In this document: in pieces, positions 9,932 through 22,600 of the stretch
Layout: each line of letters begins with the position of its first letter
Numbering within the stretch: the stretch's first letter is position 1
Source of the DNA: Avena insularis
Taxonomy: Eukaryota; Streptophyta; Magnoliopsida; Poales; Poaceae
Length of the DNA: 64,000 nucleotides
Reading direction: 5' to 3'
Assembly (NCBI GenBank): GCA_023614405.1
Contig: CM042689.1
Coordinates: forward strand, 277,395,533-277,459,532
Notes under the pieces: model-generated
The model's input: the letters and a program-made list of their open reading frames with translations, nothing else
Told to the model about the DNA's origin: nothing
The model's database searches: none
Position numbers and translations under genes: made by a program

Positions 9932-12900
9932 TGTAGCATCCCAATTGTCTAACAATTGTAATGCTACTTGGTCTAGTAATATAATGGCTACTTCCTATAT
10001 ATAACTGTTGCATCATAATTATATCATGCTCATGTCATCATGCCACCTTGGATTTGAGCATCATATCAAAACCCTTTTTGTATTGCTTCTTCTCTCATAT
10101 GCATTGTTAATTGTATTTGCCTCTTGATATTGTATTTGGTTATTGATATATTGTTTAAATGCCCAAGTTGAGTTGGGGGCATATCTTTTATTCCACTCCA
10201 CCACCCTTTCTTTCACCACCTTATAATTCCACCATCCCATTATCCATGAGCTTGTATTTTATTTTCTTTTGGTATTTAATCTAGCTCATGGGAGATAGGA
10301 TGGATCTACTTCTACAAATTCTTTTGCTTGGCTTTTATTCCACTTTTGGGAATGCATAAGAATAATGCCATGTTAATATTATTGTTTTCACAAGAATAAA
10401 CATGGCATTAATTATTTTGCATGGGCCATGCAAGCACCACCACATTCTAGTCCTTTGGGATTTTATAAGAATTTTTGAATGGTGTATCTCTCTTGGAGCT
10501 CTCCCTTCTCTCTCAAATCTTTCACCTTGTTGGGTTTATTTATTTTTGCCTAGTGCTCATTAAGCTTTTCTCCCTCTCCCTCTCCCCTTCATCTTGGCTT
10601 CATATAAGCATGTGTTAAAACCTAAAAATCCTTCATGCAACCCTAAACCTAGCTTCCTCTCTTTCTAAACCTAAGCCATCACCCTCTCCTCTCTCTAACC
10701 TAGCTAACCCAAACCCTAAACCTAACCCCTCATCTAACCCTAGTTACACCCATCTCCCCTCTCATCTCACCCTCTCCTCTCACCATGCTGAGGTGTCCCC
10801 TCTCCCTACCCTGCTGGCCCCACCTAGCCACCCTTCCCCCTGGCCGAGCTACCCTCCAACCCCAACCCTAGCACCAGCCCTAACCCGAGCCTCTACTCCA
10901 TCCGACCCTAGCTCCATGCCACACCCCTTTCTCTCTCTCTCTCTATCCCTGCCGTGCCGGCCCCACCTTCCTCTCCTCCCTCCCTGGCCTACCTGGCAGC
11001 CTCCATCACCCTCCCCCTGCCCCTGCCGTCCAGCCCGAGCACGTGAGGAGGAGGGAAAAGGTGGCACCCGAGCCACCTTTATCTACCCCCCCTGCCACAT
11101 CTGGTCTCTCCTCTCTCCCTCCTTTTCCTCCTTCCCCACGACTCTCCTGCATCTCCCAGATCTGTCCTGAGCCAGCCCTCCCCTCCTCCTTCCTCCTCTC
11201 CGACCACCAACAGCCGACGCCGCCGATGCCAGCACATCGTCGTCCTCGTCGTTCCGGCAGTCAAGCTCGTCGTAGAGGTGATCGAGGAGACCGAGGAGTA
11301 CCCTCTGCGTCGCCCTGTACCCGCTAGCGAGGAGGAGAAGCACCAGGCTCGCCAAGATCTGCCGCCCGACCAGCGAAACCCTAGCCGCCGTTAAATGCGC
11401 CTCGTCGACGATCCTCTGCGCTTCGGCCCGATCCAACTCCACCGTTACCCTCGCGGTGAGCACCTCCTTCTCACTGACACGCTCCGCCTCGCCGTACCGC
11501 TCTAGCTCCAGTATGTTTAATCGACGCTCTGCTGCGCGCCATCGGCGTGGGCACGCTCCCGCGTCGCGTAGAACCGTATCTAGCCTGCGTCCACCCTCCT
11601 GACACCAATCCTAAGCCACCGCAGCGGCTTCGCCCTCCGCGCACGCCCAGGTCGCGGGTTCGAGTTCCCCGCGCCGCAGCAGCGCTCATTGCCACCGATC
11701 GGTCGTCGAGAAGGTGCGAGAAGAACAACGATGGCGTGGCCTTCGCGATAACCCATGCGTTTTTGTCTGCTCAACCCGCACTCCTTGCTAGCCCCACCTG
11801 TCAGCCTCTCCGTCCGTTTTGCAGATAAGCCCCCCAAGTTCCATCGCCTCAACCCGCACTCCCTCGGATCTGCCGCGTGTCACGCCCGGTGGCGCGCGTG
11901 TACTCGGCCCGCTTGTCTCTCGTGGGTCAAACCGCGGTGAGAAAAGTTTTTACCGTGCCAGATCGTCCAGTCAGCCCTGGCCCCACTTGTCTGTGTCTAT
12001 GGCTAGGTTTGCCTGAGTGTAAAACGTTTTTCGGTTTTCTGTTTTAATTTAAACTTTTTAAATTTGTTTTAAATTCAAATTCAAATCTGTTTTTAAATAT
12101 CTTTTAAAATATAATTCCAAATTAAACATATGATATATGTTTTGAAATCAGAAAAATGTGAGGAATTCAAATATGCTATTCAAAATATTATTTGAGCACT
12201 TAAAATTTCGAGTTGATTAAAATTACAAATAAAATGCCCTTTGCCTTAATTAATTAATAACTTTTGTTTTATAACTCCGAATTTGACAAATGATATGTCT
12301 AAAATGATCAGCTCGACGAGACCGTTCTATCTATGCATTCCATGTTCTGAATTGCAGCATGCATCATATAAATATAAAGTATACAGCAACTTATTTGAGG
12401 TTAAAAGGTGACTAAAACACCATAAAATGCCTGATTCTTGTATTCCACACCTCACCCATGCCATGCTACCTTATTGCCATGCAAATTGTGCATCATTCAT
12501 CATGGCATAATTGATTGCTTGTCGCATTTTATTCATATGCTTGTGCACTTTATTTATGTTGGCCCTTGTTTGTTTGGTTCTTCTTCGAATAGACGCTGAG
12601 CAAGGGATATATCAAGAAACCCAGGAGCACTACCCAGATCCTTCTCTCGCTTCAACTGAGCTGCCAGGCAAGCACTACCACATGCTTGCATACATATAGT
12701 ACCTATTGCCTCTATCTTATTCTTGCATCATTGAGTCGCGGTTGCATTAATCTGAATCCCAAGTACTGCATAGCCTTTACTTTTAAACCCCACCGAAGCT
12801 TGTTCCTCCATCCCATGAGCCATTACTACAGGAGTTGTTTGAGCCATGCGGGTCGTAGAACAACATGTGTAGGGTATGGAGTGTCTGATGGATAACGAGG

Positions 12901-14353
12901 TACCTATACAACTTAACCTGAGTAGTAATGGGATAACTAATGAAAGCGGCACCGGTGAGCAATATCTGCTATTTGGTTTTTCATGCTCACTTGTGTCCCG
13001 TAGGACCCCGAGTACTTGATTCATGTTCCTTGAATATTCGCGCTATCCACATCCGGGAGGCTTATGAACCCCTGAGCAGAGCTTGATTCATTCTTATTTC
13101 TTGGGGCCACAAAGTAGTTTGGGGCTTTATTTCCATCTACTTATGCCATGCTTTATCGCTTTATTTAAGATTGTGCGAGGAGCACTGCATTTTGGATGCG
13201 GAGTGTTTCGCGGTATCGACAAGCCCAGTCACACTTTCGGTTCCCATCGTTTACAGCCAGCGACGCAAACCGTGGGTCCGTTTGAGCCGCCAACTTCGTT
13301 ATGGTAGCTTAGTGGGGTGGCCCTCAAACATTTCTGAATCGTGATCGCTTTGTCGTGAATGCCTCGTTGGGTTTTGATTTGGTTTTTCCGAGGTTGATCG
13401 AGTGTGTTGCTATTTGTGCACCCTGCAGGTAAATCTTCAAAGCCGTGTCGCGGTTATGGACGACTTGGAGCACAGTTTCTCGATCATAGACAAGTATAAC
13501 TAAAGTACCGCTTTTAATTTGACTAAGTACCTGACTAGTAAATAGTGCAACACTCATGGAATGGATAATAAAACTGCCAACGGATGGGGGCTGTTCGTCC
13601 GCTTCCTCGTTGGTAAGCGAGGAGGAAGATGGATCTGTTAATATTACTGTTATAACTGTTGTTATTAATTCACGGACATCCGTCTATCTTTGGTTAGGCG
13701 GATGGTTAGCAAGTATCTATAGAATTGTTAGAGATTATCTTTTGCTGCAATTGCGTCACCCCAGGTTGTGTCCCCTTTAGAGGCATAAAGACTTGCTGAG
13801 TACCCCTAGGGTCTCACACGATAAATTGTTTGATTCAGATGAACAGGTAAACTCGCAAGATGGATACTGGGTGGAGGAGACGGACGATGTTGGCAACGAT
13901 CACTCGGTGTAGAGATTCCGGGAACAGGGATCCGTGAGATCTGTATGGATGTGTTTATTTATGGGGCATCTTATGCCGATTTGCTTCTTATCCGTACTCG
14001 GATCTTGTTTTCCGCTTCCGCCTGATACTCTGATGTTTGATGTATGAGGAGATATCCTAAACTATTATATCTATCTAGGATATTTGGATCTTGCCGTATG
14101 GCGTTGCAATATTTCTATTTATTTTAGATGGAATGGCTCTGAGGACTATTGTATGGTGGCTTGCATACATACTCATTTGTGTATGTAGTTGATCCCTTCA
14201 CGCCTGCGCTTCGTTCTTGTCCCGATGTTTGAAAATGGTTAGGACGGCCGAAAGGTCTACCTGTGAGTGGCATTTGGGCCCCACCGTACTATTTTAACCA
14301 TTTCCGCTCATCCAGGCTTGTAACTAAGAGCGTAATTCACCGAGGTAGCTACA
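9932..14353 (+). repeat. 5' LTR of element C
   Basis: It is 4,422 bp long. It opens with a hairpin (9933-9967), then AT-rich and pyrimidine-rich tracts, then a CCCTAA-rich telomere-like stretch at about 10,690-10,745. A GC-rich part follows (10,790-11,950), then AT-rich sequence (12,050-12,450). Small open frames in the GC-rich part are repeated in the other LTR with indels that break them, so I do not call them genes. Confidence 0.93.
9933..9967 (+). other. Hairpin at the LTR start of C
   Basis: GTAGCAT (9933-9939) pairs with ATGCTAC (9961-9967), and an inner CAATTG pairs with a second CAATTG. The same structure is kept at 19,695-19,729. Confidence 0.8.
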
Positions 14354-14355
14354 AT

Positions 14356-14367
14356 TGGTATCAGAGT
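14356..14367 (+). other. Primer binding site of element C
   Basis: TGGTATCAGAGT lies two bases after the LTR. It is complementary to the 3' end of initiator tRNA-Met, the commonest plant retrotransposon primer. Confidence 0.88.
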
Positions 14368-15202
14368 CATCCCGCCCTTCAGGGTCTCAGCCAAATGGTC
14401 GTTGTCAGTCTAGCAAATATTTTGGTAGCTATGTATACTAGGGAAAAAACAAAACGCGAGAGTAGGACTGCTTCCACTTTTCTTCTTACCCAACCACCCA
14501 CCCTTTTCTGGTAAGGAAGTGTAACGTTTTCAATCCTCTTCTTAAAATTCAAATTAGGATTCACGTGTTCTGGGTTTCCGTAGTACCATAGAAAGTGTGT
14601 GTGTGTGTGTGTAATTCCTTGTCTATCTGTTGCATCCAACATGTTATCTCTATCTGCCTTTTGGTTATCAACTGTTGGTACATTCCATACCGACAGGCTT
14701 TTACAAACCGACGTGATCTATCTGATTCGTTGTATACCGCCGCGATCTGTCTTACTCTTTGTTATCCGACGTTATCTTGTTTGGGGTGTTCGTTTCCGTA
14801 GTTACTAATATTTAGGTTCATCTTGAGAAGGTGTTGGGATACGTGTTCTACTTATTCATGTGCGGAGTAATGATTTGAGTGCGGGATGGAGTCGCGACCA
14901 TACCACTACTTTTATCATTCGCTCTTGTATATTGAATTGGTAGAGTCACTAATCTTGATTCATTAAGTGATTTTTGCGCATCTATTGGTATTTTAATGCC
15001 GAAATTTGCGGAAATTTTTTCTTTGATACATCTGTGTACCACACTCCTTTTCAGTCGTGTGCGATATGCTTAATATCTTCTAGGTGCTTTGAACTTTGTT
15101 GATATTTTAATATCATCTTAGTAAATTGTATCCTTTAATCTTGGTTAATTCCATCTTGGTACTATTTTGGATTATTATTATTCTCCATTATAGTACTGAC
15201 TT
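14368..15202 (+). other. Leader of element C
   Basis: This is an untranslated leader between the primer site and gag with no supported ORF. It includes a (GT)9 microsatellite at 14,595-14,612 and AT-rich sequence near 15,060-15,200. Confidence 0.7.
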
Positions 15203-15987
15203 GTGTTTTATATCAATCACATGATGGCACCACCACGCCGTTCTGAGGAGGACATACAACCTGAACTGGGGGCCGCGTTGTCAAGCATCGCCAATGCCTT
15301 GGCAGCAATGCAGCAGAACCAGCAGCGTTTTGAAGAAAGTGTCAGGAGGAATGAGTTTGTTCCGCTACCTCCACCTCCCAAGCGAGGAGACATTAAAAGC
15401 TTCCTGAAGTTCAACCCACGTCAATTTGATGTGTCCGATCAACCACTTGATGCTGATGATTGGTTGCGTGAGATGTCAAGGTTACTGGTGACTGCTGATG
15501 TTCCTGAGCAAGAATGGGTAAAATGTGCCACTCACCTTACAAGGGAGATGCAGCTACGTGGTGGGAGAATTACCTCAAGGCAACCGCACCGGTTTTCAGC
15601 CTACTTGGGGACAGTTCACTGGAGCTTTCAAAGAGCGATGTCTGTCGAAATTGTCATGGAGAGGATGAAGGAAGTATTTCTCAACCTCAAGGTGGCAATG
15701 ACAATGTCAATACCTACATCAGAAACTTCATGAACCTTTCTCGTTATGGTGGCGATGAGATCTCTGATGACAAGAAGAAGCAAAAGAGGTTCCGGCAAGG
15801 GCTCAATGCATCGATTAAATATGCAATCACACATGCAAGGCCGGCGTCTTTTCTGGAACTCCAACATATAGCTCTGCAGGAAGAAGCAAGTAGGCAAGTG
15901 TTTGAGGAGTCAAAGAAACACAACCGCGATGCAGCAAGCTCTTCAGCTATGTCAACTCCTTCTAAGCGTGGGTATGCGGGTTCCTAA
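15203..15987 (+). pseudogene. Element C gag (capsid part), frameshifted
   Basis: The start ATGATGGCACCACC lies near 15,220. The first frame runs through an N-terminal helix region and FLKFNPRQFDV, then DWLREMSRLL. Near 15,530 the frame changes and the capsid text continues as YKGDAATWWENYLKAT. Further on parts alternate between the two frames: VMERMKEVFLNL in one, NVNTYIRNFMNLSRYGGDE and FRQGLNASIKYAITHARPAS in the other. At least three small indels are therefore present. Gag would form the particle shell. Confidence 0.88.
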
Positions 15988-16847
15988 CACCCCACCGTCG
16001 CTCCCGGCTCCACCAAGACCTTCAAGCTACGCGGCAAGGCCACCAAACTTCCTCACCGCTGCTCAGGGCTACAACCACCACTACCCTGGAGCGCCTGGCG
16101 GAGTCCCTGGCTACGTTGCTCCACGTCCACCTGGTGCTTGTTACACTTGTGGAAACACTGGGCATCAACACTGGAACTGTCCTATGAAAAACAAAGCTCT
16201 TCCTCCACCACCTCCAAGACCTGCGGCAAGCTCTCCTATGGTTCGTGCACCACCACCTCGGGCTCTCAACATCAACACCAAGCCCGGGTCTACTGTTGCT
16301 CGTGCCAACTGTGTCAACGCCGCTCAAGCTGAGCATGCACCTGGAGTTGTGATGGGTATGCTTCCCGTTAACTCAGTCCCTGCACGAGTTTTGTTTGATT
16401 CTGGTGCATCGCATTCTTTTGTTTCTCACAAATTTGCACATGAGAATGAGTTAGCTATGGATCCTCTCCTTAAGCGGTTAATGGTCCTTTCTCTGAGCAA
16501 AAATGGCAGCTTCTAAAATCAGCCATGGCAATCAAATTGAGATTGGTGGCTCTTCGTTCTCGGCGTCCTTAATTGTTACGGGCAATTCGACATTGATGTC
16601 ATCTTGGGCATGGATTGGTTGACAAAGAAATGCAGCTGTGATTGATTGTGCTGAACGCCGGTTTCTCTGAAAATTCCTAAAGGCCATATAGTCTATTCTC
16701 CAAGTCGACTCCTGCTATTCAGTTTTTTCTTTGGCGGCTCAATGCTGATGCTATGGAAGCTATTCAGAGTGTTCCGTGGTCTGTGAGTTCCCGATGTCTT
16801 TCTGAAGAGTTGCTGTATGCCTACGGATCGTGAGGTTGAGTTTGTAA
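15988..16847 (+). pseudogene. Element C zinc knuckle and protease, decayed end
   Basis: The frame open to 16,516 has a proline-rich linker, a CCHC knuckle CYTCGNTGHQHWNC, and the protease active site LFDSGASHSFVS. It stops soon after, and 16,517-16,847 is degraded, with several stops and frame changes before reverse transcriptase becomes readable. The Asp of DSGAS is present, so the active site itself is intact but the domain is not. Confidence 0.85.
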
Positions 16848-19656
16848 TTGAGCTTGAACCGAATGGCTCCTATCTCCAAGCGGCCTTATAAAATGGGTCC
16901 TGCTGAGTTGGCTGAACTCAAACGTCAGCTTGATGAACAAGAGAAGTTGGGTTTCATTCAACACAGTACCTCTTCTTGGGGTAGCCCAACCCTCTTTGTG
17001 AAGAAGCGAGACAAGACTGATAGACTTTGTGTTGACTATCGGGCTCTCAATGCTAAAACCATCAAGAATAAATATCACCTTCCATGGATTAATGATCTCT
17101 TCGATCAGCTAGCTGGAGCTGTGGTATTCTCTAAGCTTGACTTGAGAAGTGGTTATCACCAAATCAAGATTCACAAGGAAGATGTTCCTAAAACAGCTTT
17201 CACCACCCGCTATGGCCTGTATGAGTACACGGTCATGTCTTTCGGTCTCACCAACGCACCTGCCACCTTCTCGAGGCTTATGAACTCGGTTTTCATGGAG
17301 TATCTTGATAAGTTCGTTGTGGTCTATCTGGATGACATCCTAGTCTATTCTAAGTCAAAGGAAGAACATGAAGAACACCTTCGGTGTGTCCTAAACAAGC
17401 TTCGTGAGAACCGCCTGTATGCAAAGTTCTCCAAATGTGAGTTTTGGCTGCCTCAAGTAACCTATCTTGGTCACGTCATCTCTGCCAAGGGCATTGCCGT
17501 CAACCCGAAGCTCAAAGACAATTGTTGGTGGCTTCCTCCTCAGAAATGTCAAAGAAGTCCGGAGCTTCCTTGGTTTGGCTAGTTATTGCCGTCGCTTCGT
17601 TCAGAACTTTTCGAAGATAGCGAAGCCTCTTACCGATCTCCTCAAGAAAGGCAAGAAATACCTTTGGACTCCTGCATGTCAAGCAAGCTTTGAAACACTC
17701 AAAGAAAAGCTCACTTCCACACCAGTCTTGGTTCCTCCAGATACATCCAAGCCTTTCTAGATATTCTGTGATGCATCTTTGCAAGGATTGGGTGCGGTCC
17801 TTATGCAAGAAAAACAAGTTGTTGCTTATGCCTCTCGACAGTTGAAGACGCATGAGATCAATTATCCTACACATGACCTCGAACTCGCAGCAGTTGTCTT
17901 TGCTTTGAAAGTATGGAGGCATTACTTGCTTGGCAACTGTTGTGAAATCTTTTCTGATCACAAGAGTCTGAAGTATATCTTCACACAGCCTGATCTCAAC
18001 CTTCGTTAGAGGAGGTGGATTGAAGCAATCAATGATTTCGATTTGACCATCAACTACACTCTGGGCAAAGCTAATGTCATGGTCGATGCTCTCAGCCGCA
18101 AAGCTTATGTCAGCAACCTCATGCTGGAAGAACAACAGCCTCTCTTGTGCGAGGAATTCCGTCAGCTCAACCTTGAAATTGTGGATCAAGGGTATCTTCT
18201 GAACCTTCTGGCAACCCCTCTCTTGGAAGAAAAGGTTCGCTCCATTCAACTTGGTGATCCGTACACCAAAAAGGTCATCTCCAACATGCAGCTTCCGAAG
18301 TATGAGTCCTTCCACGTCGATGACCAAGGCACGCTTTTCTTTGAACACCGGATGTTTGTTCCGAACTACCCGGGTTTGAGAGAGCAAGTTCTCAAGGAGG
18401 CGCACGATTCTGTTCTTTCTATCCACCCTGGCAGCACAAAGATGTACATGGACTTGAAAACACAATATTGGTGGCCGGGATTGAAACGATATTGTGCCAA
18501 GTATGTCTCGGAGTGTGATGTCTGCCGTAGAGTTAAAGCTGTCCATCAGAAACCTTCCGGTCTTCTTCAGCCATTGAAACCCCCAGAATGGAAATGGGAG
18601 AAAGTAGAGATGGACTTCATCACTGGTTTTCCAAGGTCGCAGAAGGGCAACAATGCAATCTTTGTTGTCATTGACAGGCTTTCTAAAGTGGCTCACTTCT
18701 TTCCCGTCAAGGAAACAATTTCTGCAATTCAGTTGGCTGAGCTCTATATCAACAGAATTGTCTCTCTGTATGGGGTTCCTCTTGAGATCAGTTCAGACCG
18801 TGGAAGCATCTTCACTTCCAAGTTCTGGGAAAGTTTCCAAAATGCTTTGGGAACAAAATTGAACTTCAGCACAGCTTACCACCCTCAGTCGCAAGGACAA
18901 GTTGAAAGGATCAATCAGATTCTGGAAGATATGCTCCGTGCTTGCATCATCTCGTTCGGCATGAAGTGGGAAGAATGTCTTCCTTATGCTGAATTCTCTT
19001 ACAACAATAGCTTCCAGAAAAGTCTAAAGATGGCACCATTTGAGGCTCTCTATGGTCGCAAATGCAGAACTCCGATTGGTTGGTCGGGAGAAAGAATATT
19101 GTTTGGCCCCGACATTGTAACTCAAGCGGAGGAGAAGGTTCACATCATTCTTGAAAATCTGAAGATTGCTCAAAGTCGCCAGAAGAGCAATTATGACAGA
19201 AAGCACACGGACATGGAGTATGTCCCTGGTGATCTCGTTTACCTTCGTGTCACTCCCATGAGAGGCACGCACCATTTTGGTATCAAAGGAAAGCTGGCTC
19301 CTAGATACATCGGTCCATTCAAAATTCGTGGAAGAAGAGGAGAAGTTGCTTATGCTCTTGAGCTCCCGAAAAAACTCAAGGTCCATGACGTTTTCCACAT
19401 CTCTCAACTCAAGAAGTGCTTCAAGGATCCCGGCAGGACCGTGGACCATGAGCTTATCAATCTCCAAGAAGACCTGTCTTATCAAGAACACCCCACAAAA
19501 ATCCTTGAAGTTGCAGAAAGAAGGACTCGCAACAAGTCCATCAAGTTCTGCAAGGTGCAGTGGTCGCACCATTCTGTTGATGAAGCCACTTGGGAACGTG
19601 AAGATGAGCTTCGTGCCAAGTATCCTAACCTCTTTGAGTCTTCTTCTTCTTCCTAG
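16848..19656 (+). pseudogene. Element C reverse transcriptase, RNase H, integrase and chromodomain
   Basis: Reverse transcriptase is readable from about 16,860, with [12 protein letters not shown] and the catalytic YLDDILVYS (YLDD at 17,324-17,335). Near 17,510-17,560 the frame shifts, and the RT-RNase H connection continues as SYCRRFVQNFSKIAKPLTDL. In-frame TAGs follow at 17,758 (before IFCDASLQG) and 18,007 (in DLNLR*RRW). The integrase block from 18,043 is fully open: an HHCC finger (ending CDVCRRVK), catalytic D in MDFITGFP, D in SSDRGSIF and E in QGQVERI. It ends with a chromodomain-like segment (FCKVQWS...DEATWERE). The stop at 18,009 fits CAG to TAG. Without repair there is no polyprotein. 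Confidence 0.92.
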
Positions 19657-19680
19657 AATCTCGGGGCGAGATTCTTGTTT

Positions 19681-19693
19681 AGTGGGGGAGAGT
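19681..19693 (+). other. Polypurine tract of element C
   Basis: AGTGGGGGAGAGT directly precedes the 3' LTR, as expected for plus-strand DNA priming. Confidence 0.85.
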
Positions 19694-22600
19694 TGTAGCA
19701 TCCCAATTGTCTAACAATTGTAATGCTACTTGGTCTAGTAATATAATGGCTACTTCCTATATATAACTGTTGCATCATAATTATATCATGCTCATGTCAT
19801 CATGCCACCTTGCATTTGAGCATCATATCAAAACCCTTTTTGTATTGGTTCTTCTCTCATATGCATTGTTAATTGTATTTGCCTCTTGATATTGTATTTG
19901 GTTATTGATATATTGTTTAAATGCCTAAGTTGAGTTGGGGGCATATCTTTTATTCCACTCCACCACCCTTTCTTTCACCACCTTATAATTCCACCATCCC
20001 ATTATCCATGAGCTTGTATTTTATTTTCTTTTGGTATTTAATCTAGCTCATGGGAGATAGGATGGATCTACTTCTACAAATTCTTTTGCTTGGCTTTTAT
20101 TCCACTTTTGGGAATGCATAAGAATAATGCCATGTTAATATTATTGTTTTCACAATAATAAACATGGCATTAATTATTTTGCATGGGCCATGCAAGCACC
20201 ACCACATTCTAGTCCTTTGGGATTTTATAAGAATTTTTGAATGGTGTATCTCTCTTGGAGCTCTCCCTTCTCTCTCAAATCTTTCACCTTGTTGGGTTTA
20301 TTTATTTTTGCCTAGTGCTCATCAAGCTTTTCTCCCTCTCCCTCTCCCCTTCATCTTGGCTTCATATAAGCATGTGTTAAAACCTAAAAATCCTTCATGC
20401 AACCCTAAACCTAGCTTCCTCTCTTTCTAACCCTAAGCCATCACCCTCTCCTCTCTCTAACCTAGCTAACCCAAACCCTAAACCTAACCCCTCATCTAAC
20501 CCTAGTTACACCCATCTCCCCTCTCATCTCACCCTCTCCTCTCACCATGCCGAGGTGTCCCCTCTCCCTACCCTGCTGGCCCCACCTAGCCACCCTTCCC
20601 CCTGGCCGAGCTACCCTCCAACCCCAACCCTAGCACCAGCCCTAACCCGAGCCTCTACTCCATCCGACCCTAGCTCCATGCCACACCCCTTTCTCTCTCT
20701 CTCTCTATCCCTGCCGTGCCGGCCCCACCTTCCTCCTCCCTCCTCCGCCTACTGGCGGCCTCCATCACCTCCCCACCTGCCGTCCAGCCCGAGCACGTGA
20801 GGAGGAGGGAAAAGGTGGCACCCGAGCCACCTTTATCTACCCCCCTGCCATAGCTGGTCTCTCCCCTCTCCCTCCTTTTCCTCCTTCCCCATGACTCTCC
20901 TGCATCTCCCAGATCTGTCCCGAGCCAGCCCTCCCCTCCTCCTTCCTCCTCTCCGACCACCAACAGCCGCCGCCGCCGCCAGCACATCGTCATCCTCGTC
21001 GTTCCGGCAGTCAAGCTCGTCGTAGAGGTGATCGAGGAGACCGAGGAGTACCCTCTGCGTCGCCCTGTACCCGCCAGCGAGGAGGAGAAGCACCAGGCTC
21101 GCCAGTACCGCCGCCACCGACGCGAAACCCTAGCCCGCCGTTCGTCTGCCTCGTCGACGATCCTCTGCGCTTCGGCCCAATCCAACTCCACCGTTACCCT
21201 CGCGGTGAGCACCTCCTTCTCCCTGACACGCTCCGCCTCGCCATACCGCTCTAGCTCCGCCGTATGTTTCGTCGAACGCTCTGCGCGCGCCGTCGGCCAC
21301 TGCGTGGGCACGCTCCCCCGTCGTGTAGAACCGTATCTAGCCTGCGTCCACCCTCCTGACACCAATCCTAAGCCACCGCAGCGGCTTCGCCCTCCGCGCG
21401 CACACCCAGGTCGCGGGTTCGAGTTCCCAGGCGCCGTACTGCTCATTGCCACCGGTCGTCAAGAAGGTCAGAGAGAAGAACAACAGTGGCCGTGGCCCTT
21501 TCGCGCATAACCCCATGCGTTTTTGTCTGCTCAACCCGCACTCCTCGCTAGCCCCACCTGTCAGCCTCTCCATCCGTTTTGCAGATAAGCCCCCCAAGTT
21601 CCACCGCCTCAACCCGCACTCCTCGGATCACAGATGTCACGCCTTTGGCAAGGCGCTGCAGGGTCCGTGTACTCCGGCCCCGCTTGTCACTCTCTGTGGC
21701 TGGGTCAAACCGCGGTGAGAAAAGTTTTTACCGTGCCAGATCGTCCAGTCAGCCCTGGCCCCACTTGTCTGTGTCTATGGCTAGGTTTGCCTGAGTGTAA
21801 AACGTTTTTCGGTTTTCTTTTTTAATTTAAACTTTTCAAATTTGTTTTAAATTCAAATTCAAATCTGTTTTTAAATATCTTTTAAAATATAATTCCAAAT
21901 TAAACATATGATATATGTTTTGAAATCAGAAAAATGTGAGGAATTCAAATATGCTATTCAAAATATTATTTGAGCACTTAAAATTTCGAGTTGATTAAAA
22001 TTACAAATAAAATGCCCTTTGCCTTAATTAATTAATAACTTTTGTTTTATAACTCCGAATTTGACAAATGATATGTCTAAAATGATAAGCTCGACGAGAC
22101 CGTTCTATCTATGCATTCCATGTTCTGAATTGCAGCATGCATCATATAAATATAAAGTATACAGCAACTTATTTGAGGTTAAAAGGTGACTAAAACACCA
22201 TAAAATGCCTTATTCTTGTATTCCACACCTCACCCATGCCATGCTACCTTATTGCCATGCAAATTGTGCATCATTCATCATGGCATAATTGATTGCTTGT
22301 CGCATTTTATTCATATGCTTGTGCACTTTATTTATGTTTTCCCTTGTTTGTTTGGTTCTTCTTCGAATAGACGCTGAGCAAGGGATATTTCAAGAAACCT
22401 AGGAGCACTACACAGATCCTTCTCTCGCTTCAACTGAGCTGCCAGGCAAGCACTATCACATGCTTGCATACATATAGTACCTATTGCCTCTATCTTATTC
22501 TTGCATCATTGAGTCGCGATTGCATTAATCTGAATCCCAAGTACTGCATAGCCTTTACTTTTAAACCCCACCGAAGCTTGTTCCTCCATCCCATGAGCCA

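Noticed and set aside
11655..11680. T-arm-like GCGGGTTCGAGTTCCCCGC in the LTR of C, suggesting a tRNA gene or SINE
   Set aside because: No acceptor stem, D-arm or A box is found at the right distance, the loop is too long, and the copy in the other LTR (about 21,410) has lost the pairing.
10793..11940. Several overlapping open frames on both strands in the GC-rich LTR part of C
   Set aside because: They are proline/arginine-rich by composition only. Indels break them differently in the other LTR, and no domain is recognised.
17512..18696. A 394-codon frame on the minus strand opposite the polymerase of C
   Set aside because: It is the antisense shadow of reverse transcriptase, RNase H and integrase, whose plus-strand motifs are clear.
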